Of a stretch of DNA of 5,389 bases, positions 1 through 4,321 are shown one piece after another; the stretch's first letter is position 1; each line of letters opens with the position of its first letter. The notes under the pieces were generated by a model. The model was given only the letters and a program-made list of their open reading frames with translations, did not search any database and had not been told where the DNA came from. The DNA is taken from NCBI GenBank assembly GCA_900321945.1, contig ONXY01000123.1, positions 1-5,389 of the forward strand. The letters run 5' to 3'. The position numbers were made by a program, and so were the translations under genes. The stretch is from an uncultured Eubacteriales bacterium (GTDB taxonomy: Bacteria > Bacillota_A > Clostridia > Christensenellales > Aristaeellaceae).

Positions 1-393
1 CAGCAGACCGCTACCTGGGACGAAGCGGAAGCCAAGAAGATCGTTGAGTCCGTCATCAACAGCGGCGAAGACTTCAACGTCATCTACGCCGAGAACGACG
101 GCATGGCCAAGGGCGCTGTCGCGGCTCTGGACGAGAACGGCATCACCCACGGCGTGGACGGCAAGGTCGTCGTGATGGGCTTCGACTGCAACAAGTGGGC
201 CCTGAAGGAACTGAAAGCCGGCAGCTGGAACTACGACGGACAGTGCAGCCCCTTCCAGGCGCAGATCATCAGCGACCTGATCAAGAGCGGCGAGGCTCCC
301 GCTGAGAAGAAGATCATCAACGAGGAGAAGGGCTTCGACGCCAAGACCATCACGGATGAAGACATCGCCACCTACGGTCTGGGCGAGGACTGA
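1..393 (+). CDS. ytfQ: Sugar ABC transporter substrate-binding protein, 3' part (YtfQ-like, galactofuranose type)
   Basis: This is the C-terminal 130 residues of a type 1 periplasmic-binding-protein-fold sugar receptor. The frame is open from base 1, so the signal peptide and N-terminal lobe lie upstream. The fragment shows a family pattern of sugar-binding proteins: an amphipathic helix (EAKKIVESVI), then NVIYAENDGMAKGAV with the conserved Asn-Asp (residues 32-33 of the fragment), then VVVMGFD with the conserved Asp (62) that usually contacts the sugar. A C-terminal stretch follows, ending in YGLGED. The fold runs parallel to E. coli YtfQ (MVYAHNDDM and SIDG at the equivalent places). As a Firmicute-type protein it would be a lipoprotein, but its N-terminus is not visible. 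It is the first gene of the set ytfQ-ytfR-ytfT-yjfF and is followed by a strong terminator. The family call is firm. Galactofuranose as substrate is inferred from gene order, and another pentose or hexose is possible. Confidence 0.85.
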   Translation, partial: QQTATWDEAEAKKIVESVINSGEDFNVIYAENDGMAKGAVAALDENGITHGVDGKVVVMGFDCNKWALKELKAGSWNYDGQCSPFQAQIISDLIKSGEAPAEKKIINEEKGFDAKTITDEDIATYGLGED

Positions 394-424
394 TCCCTGA
401 TCGGTAAGGAAGATCCGATACGGC

Positions 425-471
425 GCGGTGTGAGCCGGTGGATTCAGATCCGCGGCTCACACCGCTTTTTT
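425..471 (+). terminator. Intrinsic terminator between binding-protein and ATPase genes
   Basis: A perfect 13-bp stem pairs 425-437 (GCGGTGTGAGCCG) with 453-465 (CGGCTCACACCGC). It is followed directly by six Ts (466-471). Inside the loop, GGAT (440-443) can pair with ATCC (448-451), closing a TCAG tetraloop. It begins 31 bases after the binding-protein stop codon. Because three transporter genes follow on the same strand without an obvious promoter, it probably acts as a partial terminator that leaves the binding protein more abundant than the membrane complex. That role is inference; the structure is directly visible. Confidence 0.88.
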
Positions 472-476
472 CAAAG

Positions 477-505
477 CGCGGGCGTCCAGATGTCCCGGAC
501 CCGCG
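477..505 (+). other. Second hairpin in the ATPase leader
   Basis: CGCGGG (477-482) pairs with CCCGCG (500-505). After a two-base bulge (483-484), TCC (485-487) pairs with GGA (497-499), leaving a nine-base loop. No T-run follows, so it is not a terminator. It lies six bases past the T-run of the preceding terminator and about 37 bases before the ATPase ribosome binding site. It could protect the 5' end of a processed ytfRT-yjfF message, or be a chance structure in GC-rich sequence. Confidence 0.4.
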
Positions 506-541
506 GGCGGAAGCCGGAGCAGGGGGCAAATAAACGGTGAC

Positions 542-546
542 AGGAG
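542..546 (+). promoter_or_regulatory. Ribosome binding site fixing the ATPase start at 555
   Basis: AGGAG lies eight bases before ATG 555. An in-frame GTG at 537 is also preceded by a purine-rich AGGGGG (521-526, ten bases away), so a start six codons earlier is possible. The ATG is preferred because of its better start codon and spacing, and because the resulting 502 residues match the roughly 500 of E. coli YtfR. Confidence 0.75.
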
Positions 547-554
547 CTGGCGGC

Positions 555-2063
555 ATGTCCAATGAAACAGTTTTGACGATGCGGGGGATCTGCAAGCAGT
601 TCCCGGGCGTCAGGGCCCTGCATAACGTGGACTTCACGCTGAGAAAGGGTGAGATCCACGCCCTGATGGGCGAGAACGGAGCCGGAAAATCCACCCTGAT
701 CAAGGTGCTGACCGGTGTGTACGGCAAGGAAGCGGGCAGCATTCATATTGAGGGCGTCGAAGGGGAGGCGAACATCCACTCGCCCCAGGACGCGCAGAAC
801 ATTGGCATCGCCACGGTTTATCAGGAAATCACCCTCTGCCCGAATCTGACCGTGGCCGAGAATATGTATATCGGGCGCGGCTCCTCCGCGCTGGTGAAGC
901 GCAAGGATTACGAAAAGAAGGCCGGGGCGATCCTGGAAAATCTGGGCATCCCCGCCCGGCCCAGGCAGCAGCTGGCCAGCTGTTCCCTGGCGGTACAGCA
1001 GATGGTCGCCATCGCCCGCGCCGTCGATATGCAGTGCAAGGTGCTGATTCTGGACGAGCCCACCTCCTCCCTGGACGACAAGGAGGTGCAGATGCTCTTC
1101 AGCCTGATGCGGGATCTGAAGGCCCGGGGCGTCGGCATCATCTTTGTCACCCACTTTCTGGAGCAGGTCTATGAGGTCTGCGACCGGATCACCGTGCTGC
1201 GCAACGGCGAACTGGTGGGAGAATACCAGATCGAGCAGCTTCCCCAGCTCCAGCTGGTCGCCAAGATGATGGGTAAGGATCTGGACGAGCTGAACAGCAT
1301 GAGCGGCTGCGAGCGCCGGGACAGAAGCGAGGGCCCCGTGGTCTATGAGGCGGAGAACCTCTCCTCCTCCGAAAGCCGTCCCTTCGGTTTCCGGATCCAT
1401 CAGGGAGAAGTGAACGGGTTTACCGGCCTGCTGGGATCCGGGCGCAGCGAGAGCGTGCGGGCCATCTTCGGCGCGGACCGGGTCACCGGCGGGAAAGTGA
1501 AGGTTCACGGAAAGCCGGTCCGGATCACGCGGCCCGTCGAGGCGATGAAAAACGGCATCGGGTACCTGCCCGAGGACCGGAAACGGGACGGGATTATCGC
1601 GGATCTGTCCGTCCGGGAGAATATCATCCTGGCCCTTCAGGTGCTGAAAGGCTTCGTCAGGCCGATCAGCCGCGGCGAGGCGGAAAAGTTTGCGGATGAA
1701 TACATCAAAGCCCTGAATATCAAGACCGCCAGTATGGACACCCCCGTCGGCTCCCTCAGCGGCGGCAACCAGCAGAAGGTGATCCTGGCCCGCTGGCTGC
1801 TTACGCACCCGGATTACCTGATTCTGGACGAGCCCACCCGCGGCATCGACGTCGGCACCAAGCTGGAGATTCAGAAACTGGTGCTGAAGCTGGCGGAGGA
1901 AAACGTCAGCGTCACCTTCATTTCCTCCGAGATCGAGGAAATGCTCCGGACCTGCAGCCGCCTGATCGTCATGCGGGACCGGAACATCGTCGGCGAGCTG
2001 ACCGGCAGCGACCTGACGCAGGCCCAGGTCATGAAAACCATCGCGGGAGGTGAAGCGCCGTGA
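555..2063 (+). CDS. ytfR: Sugar ABC transporter ATPase, double NBD (YtfR, galactofuranose type)
   Basis: This cytoplasmic ATPase powers sugar import by the two permeases encoded next. It is a fused two-domain CUT2-family protein of 502 residues. NBD1 has Walker A GENGAGKST (39-47), Q-loop Gln90, Walker B LILDEPT with catalytic Glu168, and switch His200 (VTH). Its signature is degenerate (LASCSLAVQQM, near 140-150). NBD2 has a Walker-A-like GLLGSGRSES (291-300) with Arg where Lys is expected, a perfect signature LSGGNQQK (401-408), Walker B LILDEPT (Glu426) and ISSE in place of the switch His. Stretches such as VTHFLEQVYEVCDRITVLRNG and PEDRKRDGII...RENIILALQ...RPISR closely follow E. coli YtfR as I recall it, and separate it from ribose RbsA and galactose MglA. 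Its stop overlaps the next gene's GTG start by four bases. There is no promoter I can defend in the 161-base gap upstream. Confidence 0.93.
   Translation: MSNETVLTMRGICKQFPGVRALHNVDFTLRKGEIHALMGENGAGKSTLIKVLTGVYGKEAGSIHIEGVEGEANIHSPQDAQNIGIATVYQEITLCPNLTVAENMYIGRGSSALVKRKDYEKKAGAILENLGIPARPRQQLASCSLAVQQMVAIARAVDMQCKVLILDEPTSSLDDKEVQMLFSLMRDLKARGVGIIFVTHFLEQVYEVCDRITVLRNGELVGEYQIEQLPQLQLVAKMMGKDLDELNSMSGCERRDRSEGPVVYEAENLSSSESRPFGFRIHQGEVNGFTGLLGSGRSESVRAIFGADRVTGGKVKVHGKPVRITRPVEAMKNGIGYLPEDRKRDGIIADLSVRENIILALQVLKGFVRPISRGEAEKFADEYIKALNIKTASMDTPVGSLSGGNQQKVILARWLLTHPDYLILDEPTRGIDVGTKLEIQKLVLKLAEENVSVTFISSEIEEMLRTCSRLIVMRDRNIVGELTGSDLTQAQVMKTIAGGEAP
2046..2053 (+). promoter_or_regulatory. Ribosome binding site supporting the GTG start of ytfT
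   Basis: GGAGGTGA, nearly the full anti-Shine-Dalgarno complement, ends six bases before GTG 2060. It lies inside the last codons of the ATPase gene and decides for this GTG, since the next in-frame ATGs (Met71 and Met73) lie far inside the membrane domain. Confidence 0.85.
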
Positions 2064-3142
2064 GCACAAAAACCGGTTCCGGGCAAAAGAAGGGCGTGGG
2101 TCAGCTGCTGATCCCGCTGATCGCCATCTGTCTTCTGATTATTTTCAACCTGTTCCGGGATCCCGGCTTCTTCAGCATTGAGACGAAGCTGAACACAAAC
2201 GGCAACACCGTGCTGGCCGGGAACCTGATCAGCATTATCAACGGCGCCAGCGAGCTGGCCATCCTGGCCATGGGCATGACGCTGGTCACCGCCGCCTGCG
2301 GCGGGCAGGATATCAGCGTCGGCGCCGCGGCGGCCATCGCGGGCAGCGTGTTCGTCCGGATCATCCGGGGCGCCTCCCCGGCGGGCGGCGGCACCGTGCT
2401 CGTGGCCTTCCTGGCCTGCTGCGTCGTCGCTATGCTTTTCGGCGCCTTCAACGGCATGCTGGTCGCCGTCTTCAGAATTCAGCCCATGATCGCCACGCTG
2501 ATCCTGTATACCTGCGGCCGCTCCATCGCCTACTGGATCAACGGCGGCGCCACGCCGACCATCGACAGCCCGGTTACGGGAGCCATCGGGAGCTTCATTC
2601 CCGGTATTCCCGTTCCGACGCCGGTCATCATCGTCGCGGTCATGGCGCTGCTCTTCTTCCTCGTCTTCCGGCTGACCACGCTTGAGCTTTTCACCCAGTC
2701 GGTGGGCATTAACCAGAGCGCGGCCCGGCTGAACGGCATCAGCCCGACCCTGATCAAACTGCTCAGCTTCGTCATTCTGGGCGTCTGCGTTTCCGTGGCC
2801 GGAAGCATCGGCGTATGCCGGCTGCAGCTTATCAACCATGAAACCCTGCTGCTGGATATCGAAATGGACACCATCCTGGCGGTGGCCATCGGCGGCAACA
2901 GCCTCGGCGGCGGAAAATTCCGGATCAGCGGTTCCATCCTCGGCGCCTATGTGATTCAGATGCTGACCATCACCCTTTACGCGATGAAAGTGCCCTCCAC
3001 GGACGTGAAGGCATACAAGGCCATCGTGATCATCCTGCTGGTTGTGATCGGTTCTCCGGTGGTCAAGCGCTGGTTCTCCGGAGTCGCGGGCCGGATCAGA
3101 GCCGGAAAAACCGTTTCCGGCGCCGCAAAGGAGGGAGTCTGA
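2060..3142 (+). CDS. ytfT: Sugar ABC transporter permease (YtfT-like, CUT2 / BPD_transp_2 family)
   Basis: This is one of two different inner-membrane subunits that would form the sugar channel. It has 360 residues, slightly longer than the roughly 340 of E. coli YtfT, mainly through a basic, polar C-terminal tail (about 336-360). Hydrophobic segments lie near residues 15-33, 52-78, 84-100, 112-137, 140-156, 187-205, 231-250, 268-285, 289-308 and 319-334. Family motifs are GGQDISVG (81-88; usually GGIDLSVG), FGAFNGMLVA (127-136), IQPMIATLIL (140-149), PTPVII (186-191) and MDTILAVAIGGNSLGGG (269-285). The PTIDSP stretch (166-171), PTPVII and DTILAVAIGG follow E. coli YtfT rather than RbsC. It starts with GTG overlapping the ATPase stop (GTGA), and its TGA overlaps the ATG of the next gene, so translation is probably coupled on both sides. 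Confidence 0.92.
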   Translation: MSTKTGSGQKKGVGQLLIPLIAICLLIIFNLFRDPGFFSIETKLNTNGNTVLAGNLISIINGASELAILAMGMTLVTAACGGQDISVGAAAAIAGSVFVRIIRGASPAGGGTVLVAFLACCVVAMLFGAFNGMLVAVFRIQPMIATLILYTCGRSIAYWINGGATPTIDSPVTGAIGSFIPGIPVPTPVIIVAVMALLFFLVFRLTTLELFTQSVGINQSAARLNGISPTLIKLLSFVILGVCVSVAGSIGVCRLQLINHETLLLDIEMDTILAVAIGGNSLGGGKFRISGSILGAYVIQMLTITLYAMKVPSTDVKAYKAIVIILLVVIGSPVVKRWFSGVAGRIRAGKTVSGAAKEGV

Positions 3143-4170
3143 TGAACAGAAGACGCGAACCGCTTACCGACACTCAGCTGCTGATGACCATCACCGTCTG
3201 CATCTTCATCGCCATGTACGCCCTGGCCATGATCTTTCTGGGCGGCGGTTTTCTCCGGGCCCAGCAGGTTTTTGACCTTCTGAACGACAACGCCGCCCTG
3301 ATCATCGTGGCCTGCGGCCTGACGACTGTCATGATCGGCGGAGGCATCGATATCAGCGTCGGCGGCGTCACCTCCCTGGTGGTAATGAGCTGCATCCTGT
3401 ACCTGAACGGAGGCGGAAACATCTTCGTCGCCGTCCTGCTCGCCCTGGGCATCGGCCTCGCTTTCGGAGCCGTCCACGGCCTGCTGATCAGCTACCTGGA
3501 GATTCAGCCCTTTATCGTGACTCTGGCGGGCATGTTCTTCGCCCGGGGCATGACCACCATCCTTTCGGTCAATCCCCAGAAGCTCGCGCATGAGGGGCTG
3601 AACGCCGTCCGCGCCGTGAAGCTGGAGATCCCCTGGCTGGGCTATATCGCCAAGAACGGAAATCTGATTCCCGGCCGCGTTGAGCTCGGCGTCATCGTCG
3701 CTCTGCTCTGCGTCGCCGTCATCTTCCTTCTGCTGAAGTACTTCCGTCTGGGCCGGAACTTCTACGCTCTGGGCGGAAATCAGCAGAGCGCGCTGATGCT
3801 GGGCATCAACGTCAAGCGGACCCGCTTCATGACCTACCTCATCAGCGGCCTTCTGAGCGGTATCGCGGGCTTCGTTTTCATGATGCACACGGGAGCCGGG
3901 AACGCCACCAACGCGGCCGGCGCGGAGATGAACGCCATCGCCTCCTCCATCATCGGCGGTACGCTGCTGACCGGCGGCGTTGGCAATGTGATCGGCACCT
4001 TCTTCGGCACCCTGACGCTGACTACCATCAAGAAGATCGTCGTCACCAGCGGTCTGAAGGATCCCTGGTGGCAGAGCATCACCACCGGCGCCATGCTGCT
4101 GTTCTTCATCGTGCTGCAGAGTATCGTCCTCAGCCGGAGAGGGAAGAGCGGAGCTGCGAAGAACGGCTGA
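3142..4170 (+). CDS. yjfF: Sugar ABC transporter permease (YjfF-like, CUT2 / BPD_transp_2 family)
   Basis: This is the second membrane subunit, 342 residues (E. coli YjfF is about 331), expected to pair with the YtfT-like protein. The start ATG shares its A with the preceding TGA (TGATG). It is backed by AAAGGAGGG at 3127-3135, seven to eight bases upstream. Hydrophobic segments lie near residues 13-35, 51-66, 70-88, 93-117, 122-140, 181-199, 228-248, 264-290 and 312-330. Motifs are GGGIDISVGG (66-75), FGAVHGLLI (108-116), IQPFIVTLAGMFFARG (121-136), YALGGNQQSALMLGI (208-222), YLISGLLSGIAGF (232-244) and IASSIIGGTLLTGGVG (266-281). Both TLAGMFF.RG and IGGTLL.GGVG are strong matches to E. coli YjfF as remembered. 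It appears to be the last gene of the operon; the next gene is convergent. Confidence 0.92.
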   Translation: MNRRREPLTDTQLLMTITVCIFIAMYALAMIFLGGGFLRAQQVFDLLNDNAALIIVACGLTTVMIGGGIDISVGGVTSLVVMSCILYLNGGGNIFVAVLLALGIGLAFGAVHGLLISYLEIQPFIVTLAGMFFARGMTTILSVNPQKLAHEGLNAVRAVKLEIPWLGYIAKNGNLIPGRVELGVIVALLCVAVIFLLLKYFRLGRNFYALGGNQQSALMLGINVKRTRFMTYLISGLLSGIAGFVFMMHTGAGNATNAAGAEMNAIASSIIGGTLLTGGVGNVIGTFFGTLTLTTIKKIVVTSGLKDPWWQSITTGAMLLFFIVLQSIVLSRRGKSGAAKNG

Positions 4171-4218
4171 CAGACGGAAACCCCGGTATAATCCGGAAGA
4201 AGCCTGTGTTATTTCCGG

Positions 4219-4272
4219 AAAAAACAGACGCCCCGCGCGGAATCGGATCCGCGCGGGGCGCTGGTTTGTCTG
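4219..4272 (-). terminator. Strong hairpin terminator in the convergent gap, oriented for the transpeptidase gene
   Basis: Bases 4229-4240 (CGCCCCGCGCGG) pair perfectly with 4249-4260 (CCGCGCGGGGCG). A 13th A-T pair (4241/4248) leaves a six-base loop. Read on the - strand, the stem is followed by TCTG and then six Ts (complement of A 4219-4224). The TCTG (4225-4228) can itself pair with CAGA (complement of 4269-4272) across an eight-base bulge, bringing the stem right up to the T-run. On the + strand the stem is followed only by CTGGTTTGTCTG, a poor T-run, so any termination of the transporter operon here would be weaker. It lies about 50 bases after the transpeptidase stop. Confidence 0.8.
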
Positions 4273-4289
4273 AAGGAAAGGGCTCTCCG

Positions 4290-4319
4290 GCGCGTCCGGA
4301 ATCTCCGGCCCGCGCGGGG
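4290..4319. other. GC-rich imperfect hairpin repeating an arm of the terminator
   Basis: GCGCG (4290-4294) can pair with CGCGC (4311-4315) around an inner CCGGA/TCCGG stem (4296-4300 with 4304-4308, three-base loop). The nine bases CGCGCGGGG (4311-4319) are identical to 4250-4258 in the terminator stem, so they could also pair with 4231-4239. No T-run follows on either strand. It may be only GC-rich chance; it sits directly after the transpeptidase stop codon. Confidence 0.3.
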
Positions 4320-4321
4320 TG

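Noticed and set aside
400..419. Five-base inverted repeat ATCGG...CCGAT just after the binding-protein stop, considered as an operator
   Set aside because: It is too short and placed within the transcribed gap, with no promoter elements near; likely chance.
471..2069. Long open frame on the - strand opposite the ATPase gene (532 codons)
   Set aside because: It is a codon-bias shadow: its translation is a low-complexity mix rich in His, Gln, Asp and Leu with no domain, while the + strand frame has all ABC ATPase motifs.
1871..3888. Two further long - strand frames (1871-2839 and 2977-3888) opposite the permeases
   Set aside because: Their translations are hydrophilic Asp/Gly/Ala/Gln/His-rich sequence, the expected complement of GC-rich membrane-protein codons; no ribosome binding site or known motif is seen.
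4187..4192. Perfect TATAAT on the + strand just after the transporter operon
   Set aside because: No -35-like sequence is found about 17 bases upstream (it reads CGGCTG), and a transcript from it would run straight into the terminator hairpin and antisense to the next gene. Its CCGG-TATAAT-CCGG setting looks like chance.
4192..4219. Seven-base inverted repeat TCCGGAA...TTCCGGA followed by As on the + strand
   Set aside because: The stem is short, the loop is 13 bases, and As rather than Ts follow on the + strand. On the - strand it lies beyond the T-run of the real terminator.
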